The notes under the pieces are model-generated. The model searched no databases and was not told the origin of the DNA. It was given only the letters and a program-made list of their open reading frames with translations. The position numbers and the translations under genes were made by a program. A stretch of DNA of 43,320 nucleotides from CAKZYD01 sp039814715. GTDB lineage: Bacteria; Pseudomonadota; Alphaproteobacteria; Sphingomonadales; CAKZYD01. Positions 31,841-43,002 of the stretch are shown piece after piece. Position 1 is the first letter of the stretch; the number at the start of each line of letters is the position of its first letter. The DNA is taken from assembly GCA_039814715.1 (NCBI GenBank), contig JBCCAR010000027.1, positions 1-43,320 of the forward strand, written 5' to 3'.

Positions 31841-32968
31841 TTATGCAGCGCGGCGGCGTATGGCGACCAAACCAACCATACCAAAACCTAAAAGAGCTAA
31901 ACTTGCCGGTTCGGCGACCTCTGCTACGCGCGTGCGCACACCAAAGGTCTGTGAGACAGCAGCCAGGCCAATCTGCTCATGCAGCGCTGTTGTCGGGTGA
32001 ATGCTGTCAAAGAAAGCAAACATGGAACAATCCACATCGGGCGCGCCATTCTCGAAGGCAAAGCCAATGCACGGGCTGTCCGTTTCTGTTCCATCTGGGA
32101 AGCCGAAAGCCGTTGGGTCGAGCACAAAGGCATCCGTGAACGGCAGATAATCGAAGGTCCGTAGATCAGACGCAAACGACATGTCGCGCAGGCCTAACCG
32201 CAACATGATGTTTTGCGCCAAGGCTTCAGACCCTGACCGTATCAAAGCCAGAGCCTCTTGCGGCGTGCCGAGCGTATTTAGCGGGGAGTTTGCAAAAGCG
32301 ATGGCTTCCGGCGAGCGGCTGGTATCTGGCGGCAGCATTAGCAAAATGTTCTTTGCGCCGCTGAATTCCAAATCCACGATAGTATCCGCTAGTTGCTGCG
32401 CAGTGGATGCCAGGAACAGTCCCGCATCCGGTGGCGTTAATCCAGGAACCATAGGATCAAAAGGGGCGAGTTCCGCGTCAAGGCTTGGCAAGTCAGGCAC
32501 CCCAAAAGCCAAATCGCGAAGGTCATTGCCGCCAGCGGCGATGACAAAAAGATCATTGGCGCCAGGCGGCGGACCCACACGGGTTAGATAGCTGTCCACT
32601 TGCGCTCGCAGGTCTGGCGTTGTGTCAGTCCCTGGCCCAAGGTCATTTGTATTGTCGCGAATGCGTGCGCCTGCGTAGGAGAAATTGTTCCCGCCATTAA
32701 GGGAAGGGGTCGCGGTGCTTTCATTAGACGTGAGGCGTGTGATGACATCGCCGAGTGCTGGGCCGTTGGAAATGCGCCCATCCGCATAGCCGAGTGCGGG
32801 CGGTGCGAAGGTGAAACCCTCGGAAATATGCCGGTTGCCGGAATCGACCGTGGAATCGCCGAATATAAAGACGTTTTCGAACGGCATGGCTTGCCCCGTA
32901 CCCGCCGTCATTGCTGTGAGTGAAAATGCGCTGATCGCCAGCACGCGTGTGAATATAGACAGTGTCAT
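31841..32968 (-). CDS. GDSL-family esterase/lipase with a PEP-CTERM-like tail
   Basis: 375 residues. A signal peptide covers about 1-27 (ending in GTGQA). The GDSL block is FIFGDSTVDSGN with catalytic Ser39; GGND is block III, and the C-terminal DSIHP supplies Asp321 and His324. The C-terminal 25 residues are AEPASLALLGFGMVGLVAI followed by RRR, a PEP-CTERM sorting-type signal with A-E-P instead of P-E-P. That predicts export, membrane retention and cleavage by an exosortase. I used ATG 32968, preceded by GGGGAGCAGG. No exosortase gene is in the window. Substrate unknown. Confidence 0.88.
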   Translation of the reverse strand: MTLSIFTRVLAISAFSLTAMTAGTGQAMPFENVFIFGDSTVDSGNRHISEGFTFAPPALGYADGRISNGPALGDVITRLTSNESTATPSLNGGNNFSYAGARIRDNTNDLGPGTDTTPDLRAQVDSYLTRVGPPPGANDLFVIAAGGNDLRDLAFGVPDLPSLDAELAPFDPMVPGLTPPDAGLFLASTAQQLADTIVDLEFSGAKNILLMLPPDTSRSPEAIAFANSPLNTLGTPQEALALIRSGSEALAQNIMLRLGLRDMSFASDLRTFDYLPFTDAFVLDPTAFGFPDGTETDSPCIGFAFENGAPDVDCSMFAFFDSIHPTTALHEQIGLAAVSQTFGVRTRVAEVAEPASLALLGFGMVGLVAIRRRAA

Positions 32969-33224
32969 AAGACCTGCTCCCCAATGTGTTTTTACGCAAC
33001 AACCAGCTTCCTGCACACGGGCTGATTTTTTGTTGTAATAAAACGGTAACCATAATGCTCTTGGGGAGCAAGCGGTTCATCAAACATGGTTAATCAGACA
33101 CGGTTGTATGAAAGACGAGAAATATTGCCGATTCCGGCCCCTAAACGTGTCCGCTGCCTTGCTCTTGGGCGCGCATCGTTGCATATAGCGGGCAACTTTA
33201 GATCGTTTGTAATGAGGATACCGT

Positions 33225-35915
<2,691 letters not shown>

Positions 35916-36000
35916 CGGGAAATCAGCGACATATAGCGACGTCATAGCCAGAAAAGCGCGGCAATCCACTTGTCTTAGAACGCGCGATGGACACCAGCCT

Positions 36001-36035
36001 GGATCGCCGCAGGCCTATGGCCTTCGCGATGACGG
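36001..36035. repeat. Palindromic extragenic repeat-like element
   Basis: The core is AGGCC-TAT-GGCCT within ATCGC (36003-36007) and GCGAT (36026-36030), an imperfect palindrome of the form ATCGC-CGC-AGGCC-TAT-GGCCT-TC-GCGAT. Short palindromes with a CTGGATCGCCGC / GCGATGACGG pattern are common intergenic repeats in alphaproteobacteria. The preceding GCGCGGCAATCCAC (35957-35970) looks like part of the same kind of element. I see no second copy in this window. Confidence 0.45.
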
Positions 36036-36079
36036 GAGCGGTGTCGCGGTCTCCGACGCCGACCCGAGGCCGTAGTTTG

Positions 36080-36379
36080 ATGATCACCCTCCGCCCCGTA
36101 AACCCCGCAAAAGATGCGCCAGCGCTGCACGCGGTGTTCGGCGATGAGCAGCAGTGCCGCTATCTACTCAGGCCCGCTTTTAAGTCCATTGCACAAACGC
36201 AGGCTCAGCTTGAAACATACGGCCGCGACTCAGCGCTCTCCATCCGCCTGTGCGAACGCCTCGGTTTCCGCTATGAAGGGACCTTGCGCAACCAGTGGCA
36301 CACACATCTCGGCGTGCGCGACACTGATATGATGAGCTTGATAGAGGAGGACCCGCGCCCATGGAGACCAACCACATGA
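36080..36379 (+). pseudogene. Internally deleted GNAT acetyltransferase
   Basis: 99 codons from ATG 36080. The first 45 residues match the N-terminus of a RimJ/RimL-type GNAT protein (ITLRPVNPAKDAPALHAVF, KSIAQTQAQLETYG). The last 50 match the C-terminal part (SIRLCERLGFRYEGTLRNQW). The middle of about 90 residues that normally carries the acetyl-CoA-binding motif and most of the beta sheet is absent. The two pieces are fused in frame, near YGRDSAL. Without motif A the product should be inactive, so I treat it as a deletion remnant. The open frame runs back to 35987, but those codons lie in the palindromic element. It overlaps the next gene by 19 bases. Confidence 0.7.
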
Positions 36380-36864
36380 CTATAGCCCAGCCCCAAGGCA
36401 CACACTTAGCGCAGCTCAATGTGGGCCGCGCACGCGGGGCCTATAGCGAGGACGTCATGCAGGGCTTTACATCCATGATCGACACGGTGAATGGCATTGC
36501 CAAAGCGTCGCCCGGGTTCGTATGGATGCTTGAAGGTGACGCAGGGGTAGGCGCGATGGATATTCAGACCACACAAGACCCGCTGTTTTTGGTGAACCTC
36601 TCTGTATGGACCGATGCCGCGTCGCTTGAGAATTTCGTATGGAATGGCCTGCACGAGCGCATGTACCAACAAAAAGCCAAGTGGTTTGAAGTCATGGGCA
36701 AGCCGCATTTCGTCATGTGGTTTGTGCCTGAAGGCGATCAGCCGACGCCGCAAGAGGCGCTAGAGCGGCTGGACCATTACCGCGCACATGGCAATTCAGA
36801 TCATGCCTTTGGCTGGGACGCGCTGCCCCATGTACAGCAGTGGCAAGACAAACGCTGCGGTTAA
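36361..36864 (+). CDS. DUF3291 family protein
   Basis: 167 residues. Features match DUF3291: LAQLNVGRARG near the start, PGFVWMLEGD, FLVNLSVWTDAASLENFVW, and a HERMYQQKAKWF block followed by MWFVPEGDQPTPQEALERLDHYR. The family resembles dimeric alpha-beta-barrel monooxygenase-like folds, but no function is established. AGGAGG lies about 10 bases before the ATG at 36361. An in-frame ATG at 36376 is an alternative start. Its TAA stop overlaps the ATG of the AraC-type gene (TAATG), so the pair is coupled. Confidence 0.8.
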   Translation: METNHMTIAQPQGTHLAQLNVGRARGAYSEDVMQGFTSMIDTVNGIAKASPGFVWMLEGDAGVGAMDIQTTQDPLFLVNLSVWTDAASLENFVWNGLHERMYQQKAKWFEVMGKPHFVMWFVPEGDQPTPQEALERLDHYRAHGNSDHAFGWDALPHVQQWQDKRCG

Positions 36865-37832
36865 TGATGTCCGAAGTCATTGACTGCGCGCATGTGCCCC
36901 GCGCGCGCCGCCTGGCCTATTGGCGTGAGACGGTGTCAGGGCTATTTCCGCGCGCGCAGGTCACAATGGTTGAGACGTCTGGCTTTGAAGGGCGGGTGCG
37001 CTGGCGCGCGCTGGGCCCCGTCACGATTAGCGAAATTTGCAGCGTTGCCCAATGCGTGACGCGCTCGCGGGCCGATGTTGATAGCGCGCGAGCGGATGTC
37101 TTTGAGCTGAACCTGCAAATTAAGGGAGAAGGGCTGATATCGCAGTGCGGGCGCGACGCGATCACAAAGCCCGGCAACTTTGCGCTTTATGACAGCGCGC
37201 GCCCTTTTGCCATGCAGTTTGATGGCCCCTTTCAGCAGCTATCCCTGCAAATGCCCCAACCAGCCTTGCGCCAGCGGGTGTGGAATGCTGACGCGTATAC
37301 AGCGCTAGCCTTCTCAGGCCAAGACGGCGCGGGGAAGGCCTTAGCACTTCTTTTAGAGCACTGCCTGACCGATACTGCTGAGCTCACAACGGACGCGCAA
37401 ACCGCTTTGGCAGGAACATTGCTGGATGTGCTTGGCCAGTGCCTTACAGCGCAATCAAGCCTGCTAGAGCCGAAAAGTTGGGGGCGGAGGCGCACTCTGC
37501 GGCGGCTGAAAGATGTGTTGCTGGCGCACTTGCCAGAACCAGGATTCACGCCAGCACAGGCAGCAGCACAGTGCGGCATTTCCCTGCGTTATGCGCATCA
37601 CTTATTTGAAATGGAAGACCACACGCTGTCTCGCTGGCTCCTTATGCAGCGGCTCAATGCGGCGAAACGCGCTTTGAGCGCGCCTGGCAATGCTGAACGC
37701 AATCTGGCGGACATTGCTTTTTCTTGCGGATTTACCGATGCCGCGCATTTCAGCCGGACCTTCAAGACACAATATGGTGCCCCGCCCAGCAGTTTGCGCT
37801 TTAAGGCAAATAAAACTACATTATCAGACTAG
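36864..37832 (+). CDS. AraC-family transcriptional regulator
   Basis: 322 residues. An N-terminal AraC-binding-type sensory domain (about 1-200, with DVFELNLQIKGEGLISQ) is followed by two C-terminal HTH motifs: PAQAAAQCGISLRYAHHLF and LADIAFSCGFTDAAHFSRTF, ending in YGAPPSSLR. These are the usual DNA-binding signature. The start overlaps the DUF3291 stop; a longer frame starting at 36840 lies inside DUF3291. It ends 55 bases before the aminotransferase gene, a plausible target. Confidence 0.9.
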   Translation: MMSEVIDCAHVPRARRLAYWRETVSGLFPRAQVTMVETSGFEGRVRWRALGPVTISEICSVAQCVTRSRADVDSARADVFELNLQIKGEGLISQCGRDAITKPGNFALYDSARPFAMQFDGPFQQLSLQMPQPALRQRVWNADAYTALAFSGQDGAGKALALLLEHCLTDTAELTTDAQTALAGTLLDVLGQCLTAQSSLLEPKSWGRRRTLRRLKDVLLAHLPEPGFTPAQAAAQCGISLRYAHHLFEMEDHTLSRWLLMQRLNAAKRALSAPGNAERNLADIAFSCGFTDAAHFSRTFKTQYGAPPSSLRFKANKTTLSD

Positions 37833-37887
37833 CGCCCACGTTGGTAAAGCGCTTAGCGTTTTCTCCTGCTTTTTTAGGAGACCGACC

Positions 37888-39276
37888 ATGGCCACGGCGC
37901 CCACACCCCCCGAAACAGCAACGCAAAGCTTGCAAGCGCGCGATAACGCGCACTATCTGCACCCGTTCACCGATCATAAAGATCTGCACGGCAGTGGGGC
38001 GCGAATTCTTACAAAAGCAGAAGGCGTCTATCATTGGGATAGCGAGGGCAACAAGGTGCTCGACGGACTGGCTGGCCTTGGCTGCGTGAATATTGGTTAT
38101 GGCCGCAAGGAACTGCCTGCGGCGGCGGCAAAAGCAATGGAAGAACTGTCTTTTTGCCAGTCGTTCTTTAAGAGCAGTAACACACCCGCTATTGCGCTTG
38201 CTGAAACGCTTGTTGGGCTCACGCCCGATGGCCTGAACCACGCGTTCTTCTCCTCCTCCGGCTCAGAAGCCAATGAAACGGCCGTCCGGCTGGCGCTGCG
38301 CTATTGGGACTTAGAAGGCGAGCCGCAGCGGCAAAACATCATCGCGCGAGAGAACGCCTATCACGGCAGCACGATGCTGACGGCCAATCTGTCCGGCATT
38401 CCGCCCATGGCCTTTGCTGGCACACTGCCGTTCCCCAATGTGCACCACATTCCAGCGCCCTATAAATATGTCCATGCACCCAGCATGAGCGATGCAGACT
38501 TTGCAAAGCAAGCGGCCGGATGGCTGGAAGAGAAAATCCTCGAACTGGGCGCGGATACGGTCGCGCTATTTATCGCAGAGCCTTTCCAAGGGGCTGGCGG
38601 CGCAATCATCCCGCCAGACGGCTATTGGGCGGAGATCCAGCGCATCTGCAAACACTATGATGTGCTGCTGGCGGTCGATGAAGTCGTCTGCGGCTTTGGC
38701 CGCACGGGCCATTGGTTCGGCTCCAACGCCTTTGGCATTGAAGGTATGGACATGATGCAGATGGCCAAGGGCATTACATCTGCCTATGTGCCGTTATCGG
38801 CCACCATGGTGTCAGACCGGCTCGCCAAGACGCTGATCGACAAAGGCGGGGAATGGTGGCACGGCTTCACCTATTCCGGCCATCCCGTTTGCTGTGCTGT
38901 CGCGCTGGAAAATATCCGCATCCTGCGCGAAGAAGGCATCATCGACCGCGTGCGCGAGGAGACAGGGCCTTATTTTGCCCAGCATATCCAGGCCCTTGCG
39001 GACCATCCGCTCATTGGCAATGTACGGTCTCGCGGACTGTTCGGCGGCATGCAGCTTGTCAAAGACAAAGCCAGCGGCGCGCTGTTTGGTGAGGAAGAGC
39101 CCGTTGGCGAGATGGTGAGTGAGGCGGCCCTCGCGCGCGGCCTTGCCCTGCGCGATATTGGCAACACCAACGCCCTGATGCCGCCGCTGATTATCACGAA
39201 AGATGAGCTCGACTTTGTGTTTGACGTGGCAAAACAAGCGTTTGATGACGTGGCAACCCAATTGGGACGGATGTAG
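37888..39276 (+). CDS. Class III PLP-dependent aminotransferase (omega-type)
   Basis: 462 residues. Family blocks include WDSEGNKVLDGLAGLGCVNIGYG, SSSGSEANETAVRLA and the PLP-binding region DEVVCGFGRTG (Asp264), with catalytic Lys294 in MAKGITSAYVPLSA. FIAEPFQGAGG is also present. The class transaminates omega-amino groups of compounds such as beta-alanine, GABA, putrescine or taurine to pyruvate or 2-oxoglutarate; the exact donor cannot be read. The start is ATG 37888 with AGGAGACCGACC just before it. The open frame extends back into the AraC gene but has no support. The HDAC-like gene follows after one base. Confidence 0.93.
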   Translation: MATAPTPPETATQSLQARDNAHYLHPFTDHKDLHGSGARILTKAEGVYHWDSEGNKVLDGLAGLGCVNIGYGRKELPAAAAKAMEELSFCQSFFKSSNTPAIALAETLVGLTPDGLNHAFFSSSGSEANETAVRLALRYWDLEGEPQRQNIIARENAYHGSTMLTANLSGIPPMAFAGTLPFPNVHHIPAPYKYVHAPSMSDADFAKQAAGWLEEKILELGADTVALFIAEPFQGAGGAIIPPDGYWAEIQRICKHYDVLLAVDEVVCGFGRTGHWFGSNAFGIEGMDMMQMAKGITSAYVPLSATMVSDRLAKTLIDKGGEWWHGFTYSGHPVCCAVALENIRILREEGIIDRVREETGPYFAQHIQALADHPLIGNVRSRGLFGGMQLVKDKASGALFGEEEPVGEMVSEAALARGLALRDIGNTNALMPPLIITKDELDFVFDVAKQAFDDVATQLGRM

Positions 39277-39277
39277 C

Positions 39278-40405
39278 ATGGCAAACCTGAAAACCGGCTT
39301 TGTATGGCATGAGCTTTATATGTGGCACGACACCGGCACCTTTGCTGGCGTGTTGCCATCAGGGAACTCCATCCTCGAGCCAGAAGAAAACACCGAAAAC
39401 GCTGCGACCAAGCGCCGGATTAAGAACTTGATGGACGTGGCGGGCATCACAGACCAACTTGAACGGATCAAACCGCGCGAAGCGACACCCGAAGAACTAG
39501 CGCTTGTCCACACCCGCGAGTACATCGCCGCCATTCAAGACATGAGCGCCAATGGCGGCGGCGATGCGCGCATGGATTGCCCCTGGGGGCACACGCCTTT
39601 TGGGCCAGGCGGCTATGAGATTGCCGCCTTGGCCGCAGGCGGCGTGCTAGAGGCCGTTGACGCGGTAATCGACAGGAAAGTCGCCAACGCCTACGCGCTG
39701 GTGCGCCCCATTGGTCACCACGCCGAGCCCGACAAGGGCCTGGGCTTTTGCATGTTCAACAACGGCGCCATCGCCGCGCGCCATGCCATGCAAAACAAAG
39801 GCATTGGCAAGGTCGCTATGGTGGACTGGGATGTGCACCACGGCAATGGCGCGCAGAAAATTTTCTGGGAGGAGAGTGACGTCCTGACCATCTCCGTCCA
39901 TCAAGACCGCGTATTCCCGCCCGACGGCCGCGGCGGCATTGATGAGATCGGTTCTGGGGACGGCGAGGGCTATAACCTCAACATCCCCTTGCCCCCAGGC
40001 ACCGGCGTTGGCGGCTACCTCGAAGCCTTCAAACGCCTCATTGTGCCAGCGCTCTATAAATTCAAGCCAGATTTGATCATCGTTCCCAGCGGCTTTGATG
40101 GCGGCGCGTTTGACACGCTGGGCCGGATGATGCTGCATTCAGGCGCCTTTCGCGAGATGACGGCGATGATGATGCAAGCTGCCGATGACCTATGCGGCGG
40201 GCGGCTTTTGATGTGCCATGAAGGCGGCTACCATAAAGCCTCAACGCCGTTCTTCGGCCTGGCTGTGATCGAGCAGCTATCAGGCATAAAAACCACAATC
40301 AAAGACCCCTGGATGATGATCTTTCCCGGTATGGGCGGCCAAGAGCTGCAGCCCCATCAAGACGCCCTCATCGCCTCCATTGAGCCGCACCTCGATCGAC
40401 TGTAA
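39278..40405 (+). CDS. Class II histone-deacetylase-like amidohydrolase
   Basis: 375 residues of the arginase/deacetylase superfamily, close in pattern to bacterial HDAC-like amidohydrolases and acetylpolyamine amidohydrolases. The active site looks complete: the His pair in RPIGHHAEP (147-148), Zn ligands Asp185 and His187 in DWDVHHGNG, Asp274 in SGFDGG, and the transition-state Tyr318 in HEGGYHK. In this family the reaction is removal of an acyl group from an amine. It starts 1 base after the aminotransferase stop, so the two are translationally linked. A joint route, deacylation of an acylated amine and then transamination, is plausible but unproven. Confidence 0.93.
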   Translation: MANLKTGFVWHELYMWHDTGTFAGVLPSGNSILEPEENTENAATKRRIKNLMDVAGITDQLERIKPREATPEELALVHTREYIAAIQDMSANGGGDARMDCPWGHTPFGPGGYEIAALAAGGVLEAVDAVIDRKVANAYALVRPIGHHAEPDKGLGFCMFNNGAIAARHAMQNKGIGKVAMVDWDVHHGNGAQKIFWEESDVLTISVHQDRVFPPDGRGGIDEIGSGDGEGYNLNIPLPPGTGVGGYLEAFKRLIVPALYKFKPDLIIVPSGFDGGAFDTLGRMMLHSGAFREMTAMMMQAADDLCGGRLLMCHEGGYHKASTPFFGLAVIEQLSGIKTTIKDPWMMIFPGMGGQELQPHQDALIASIEPHLDRL

Positions 40406-40414
40406 AAGGCGGGG

Positions 40415-40885
40415 ATGACCATCCCCCTTCACATCCTCGTCGATGCGGACGCCTGCCCGGTGAAGAAGGAGATCTACAAGGTTGCTGAGCGCCGCAAGGT
40501 GCCGGTGATGCTGATTGCGAACAGCTTCATCCGGGTGCCGGACAATCCTCTGTTTCGCTGCATTACCGTGGGCAAGGGCTTTGATGAAGCCGATGATGAG
40601 ATCGCGGGGATTGCGAGTGCCACCAGCATTGTCATTACCGCTGATATTTTACTAGCCGACAGGTGCTTAAAAGCAGGCGCGCAGGTGATAGGCTCTCATG
40701 GCAGGCCGTTTACCGACGCTTCCATTGGCTCTGCCGTAGCCACGCGGGCCATCATGGCGGACCTACGCGCGGGCGCGGCAACTGAAAACATAGGCGGGCC
40801 TGCGCCCTTCAGCAACGCTGATCGCTCGCGCTTTTTAGCCGCGCTGGACACAGCCATTGTGCGCGGGCGGCAGCGCAGCGCTTGA
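40415..40885 (+). CDS. YaiI/YqxD family protein (UPF0178)
   Basis: 156 residues with the family's PIN-like motifs: HILVDADACPVKKEIYKVAERRKV at the start, VTADILLADRCLKAG, and a late GGPAPFSNADRSRFL. Conserved acidic residues suggest a nuclease-type fold, but no function has been shown for the family. It starts 9 bases after the HDAC-like gene, so it is probably read on the same transcript. Confidence 0.93.
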   Translation: MTIPLHILVDADACPVKKEIYKVAERRKVPVMLIANSFIRVPDNPLFRCITVGKGFDEADDEIAGIASATSIVITADILLADRCLKAGAQVIGSHGRPFTDASIGSAVATRAIMADLRAGAATENIGGPAPFSNADRSRFLAALDTAIVRGRQRSA

Positions 40886-40937
40886 CGGGGCAACGCGCCC
40901 TGCGCTCTAGTGGGCGCACACAAACGATCGGGGCACA

Positions 40938-42506
40938 ATGGCAAGCACAACAGGCAGCGCGAGTAGCGGGATTCTCGGCTGGGTCGAGCGCGCGGGCAAC
41001 CGCTTGCCCGACCCTGTGTTCATCTTTTTCTACCTCATTCTCGTGTTAATGGCCCTCTCGATCTTGGCGAGCCTTGCAGGCTTTTCCGCGCCGCACCCGA
41101 CAAAGCTAGATGGCAATGGCGAACCTATGATCATCGCTGCAGAAAGCTTGATCGCTGCCGGCAATATCCAGCGGCTCTGGGTGGAGATGCCCAAAACATT
41201 CACGCATTTCCACCCGCTTGGCTATGTGCTTGTGGTTATGCTTGGCGCGGGCGTGGCTGAACGCTCAGGCCTGTTTGCCACGGCCATGCGCGCAGGTGTG
41301 CGCAATGCGCCGCAAGCGCTGCTCACGCCGATGGTTGCCCTTGTCGCCATGCTTGGAAATCTCGCGGCAGATGCAGCTTATGTCGTACTCATCCCGCTGG
41401 CAGGCGTGCTTTATGCTGCTGCGGGCCGGCATCCGGTCGTCGGCATCGCTGCGGCCTTTGCTGGCGTCTCTGGCGGGTTTTCCGCCAATGTTCTGCCCGG
41501 ACAGCTTGACGCGCTGCTCTTTGGCATAACCGAAGCGGCGGCAGAAACAGTCTTCCCCAGTTGGGACGCGAACATCGCTGGCAATTGGTATTTCATTGCC
41601 GTGATGACGGTGGTCTTCCTGCCAGCCATTTGGTGGGTGACGGATAAAATCATCGAGCCCCGCCTTGGTGTCTACGTGCCCAGCGGCATGAATGCAGACA
41701 TGGCCAAAGATGGGGATACACCTCTGACCCAGAACGAAAGAAAAGGCCTTAAAATGGCTGGCGTCGCCGCAGTAGCCGTCATTGCCCTGTGGCTTGGCTT
41801 TACGTTTGGCCCCGGCACGCCCCTCATCGATGAAGCAGCAAGGCCAGAAGCGCGAATGTCGCCTTTCTATAAATCGCTGGTCGGTGCCTTTTTTCTATTA
41901 TTCCTACTATGCGCGTGCGCCTATGGCGCGGCGGCTGGCAGTATCAAAAACCACCGCGATGTCGTCAAAATGATGACCAGCGCCATGGAAGACTTGGCGT
42001 ACTACCTGGTCCTTTCTTTTGCTGCAGCGCATTTCGTTGCCATGTTTAATTGGTCGAACCTGGGGCTTATTTTTGCTGTGAAAGGCGCGGCGGCGATAGA
42101 GAGTTCGCAGCTGCCAATGCCCGTATTGCTGGGCTTGCTTGTCCTCTTTAGCGGCGTAGCCAATTTATTTGTGGGATCAGCCTCTGCCAAGTGGGCGCTC
42201 CTTGCGCCAGTGATGGTGCCGATGATGATGCTGCTTGGCGTGAGCCCTGAAATGACAACCGCAGCTTACCGTGTTGGCGATTCGGCGACCAACATCATCA
42301 CACCGTTGATGGTCTATTTTCCGCTCATCCTCACCTTCTGTCAGCGCTGGTCACCTGATTTTGGCCTTGGCAGCCTGACCGCGACCATGATCCCTTATTC
42401 CGCCGCGTTAATGGCAGCTGGGCTGGCGATCACAATTCTTTGGGTCTGGCTGGGCTTGCCGCTCGGGCCGGGGGCGCAAGTCTCTTGGTCAACGGACGCT
42501 TTGTAA
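40938..42506 (+). CDS. AbgT-family transporter
   Basis: 522 residues, a polytopic protein with about 11-13 hydrophobic helices. Family blocks are VERAGNRLPDPVFIFFYLI at the start, MLGAGVAERSGL, GNLAADAAYVVLIPLAG, and FSGVANLFVGSASAKWALLAPVMVPMMML with YRVGDSATNIITPLMVYFP. AbgT proteins import p-aminobenzoyl-glutamate in Escherichia coli, while others export sulfonamide-type compounds by proton exchange; direction is not readable. It is 52 bases after the YaiI gene. Its last 18 bases overlap the convergent Hpt gene. Confidence 0.92.
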   Translation: MASTTGSASSGILGWVERAGNRLPDPVFIFFYLILVLMALSILASLAGFSAPHPTKLDGNGEPMIIAAESLIAAGNIQRLWVEMPKTFTHFHPLGYVLVVMLGAGVAERSGLFATAMRAGVRNAPQALLTPMVALVAMLGNLAADAAYVVLIPLAGVLYAAAGRHPVVGIAAAFAGVSGGFSANVLPGQLDALLFGITEAAAETVFPSWDANIAGNWYFIAVMTVVFLPAIWWVTDKIIEPRLGVYVPSGMNADMAKDGDTPLTQNERKGLKMAGVAAVAVIALWLGFTFGPGTPLIDEAARPEARMSPFYKSLVGAFFLLFLLCACAYGAAAGSIKNHRDVVKMMTSAMEDLAYYLVLSFAAAHFVAMFNWSNLGLIFAVKGAAAIESSQLPMPVLLGLLVLFSGVANLFVGSASAKWALLAPVMVPMMMLLGVSPEMTTAAYRVGDSATNIITPLMVYFPLILTFCQRWSPDFGLGSLTATMIPYSAALMAAGLAITILWVWLGLPLGPGAQVSWSTDAL

Positions 42507-42818
42507 GCTTCCTAAGTCTTGCTCTAGGAGGACGTTGAGATGAGCCAGATAGACGTCAACCTGGGTCTTCAGTGCGGCAGTCCAAGCGCGTTTGTCTGCC
42601 AACTCGCCTTCCAAGCGATGGCATAAACGCTCGATATCGGACACACCAAAGGCACCAGCATTACCCTTTAAGCTATGGAGATCGCGCAGCAGCGCTGGCA
42701 AATCCGCATCGTCAGCGCGCGCCGCATAGTCTTCTAAAGCAGTGAGCACTGCGCGTGCACGGTCATAAAACTCCTCCAGCATCTCAGTGCCGAAGAAATC
42801 GGTTGGCATTTGCGTCAT
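42489..42818 (-). CDS. Solitary Hpt-domain phosphotransfer protein
   Basis: 109 residues, a single Hpt domain with the phospho-accepting His48 in LLRDLHSLKGNAGAFG, preceded and followed by amphipathic helices. It probably relays phosphate between a hybrid kinase and a response regulator; no kinase or regulator gene is next to it. Start at 42818; a second ATG 3 codons later is possible. It overlaps the AbgT gene end by 18 bases in a convergent arrangement. Confidence 0.88.
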   Translation of the reverse strand: MTQMPTDFFGTEMLEEFYDRARAVLTALEDYAARADDADLPALLRDLHSLKGNAGAFGVSDIERLCHRLEGELADKRAWTAALKTQVDVYLAHLNVLLEQDLGSLQSVR

Positions 42819-43002
42819 ATGCTAGCCTTAGGGTCTTCTTCCACGCCTCACCGTAAAGCGAAAGGCGTTAACACCTTGTTTCCGCCGCGATGATACTTGA
42901 CATCAGGCGGCAAATCCGCCATCTCCGGCGCTTCGCGCAGCGCAGGCGAATGCCCCTTTAGCGCCGCATATTGAAACAACCAAAGTTTTTTGGAGAGGCA
43001 GG

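Noticed and set aside
36840..36863. Eight-codon N-terminal extension of the AraC gene
   Set aside because: It lies within the DUF3291 coding end, and the TAATG overlap start at 36864 is the better choice.
37690..37887. 66-codon N-terminal extension of the aminotransferase
   Set aside because: It overlaps the AraC helix-turn-helix coding sequence in another frame, while ATG 37888 has an AGGAG site and a normal family N-terminus.
42842..42916. 24-codon minus-strand frame beginning MADLPPDVKYHRGGNK before rpmG
   Set aside because: It is very short and its composition looks protein-like, but only a GGAG directly against the ATG could serve as a ribosome binding site, and the frame runs open into rpmG antisense. 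It may be a relic; it is not called.
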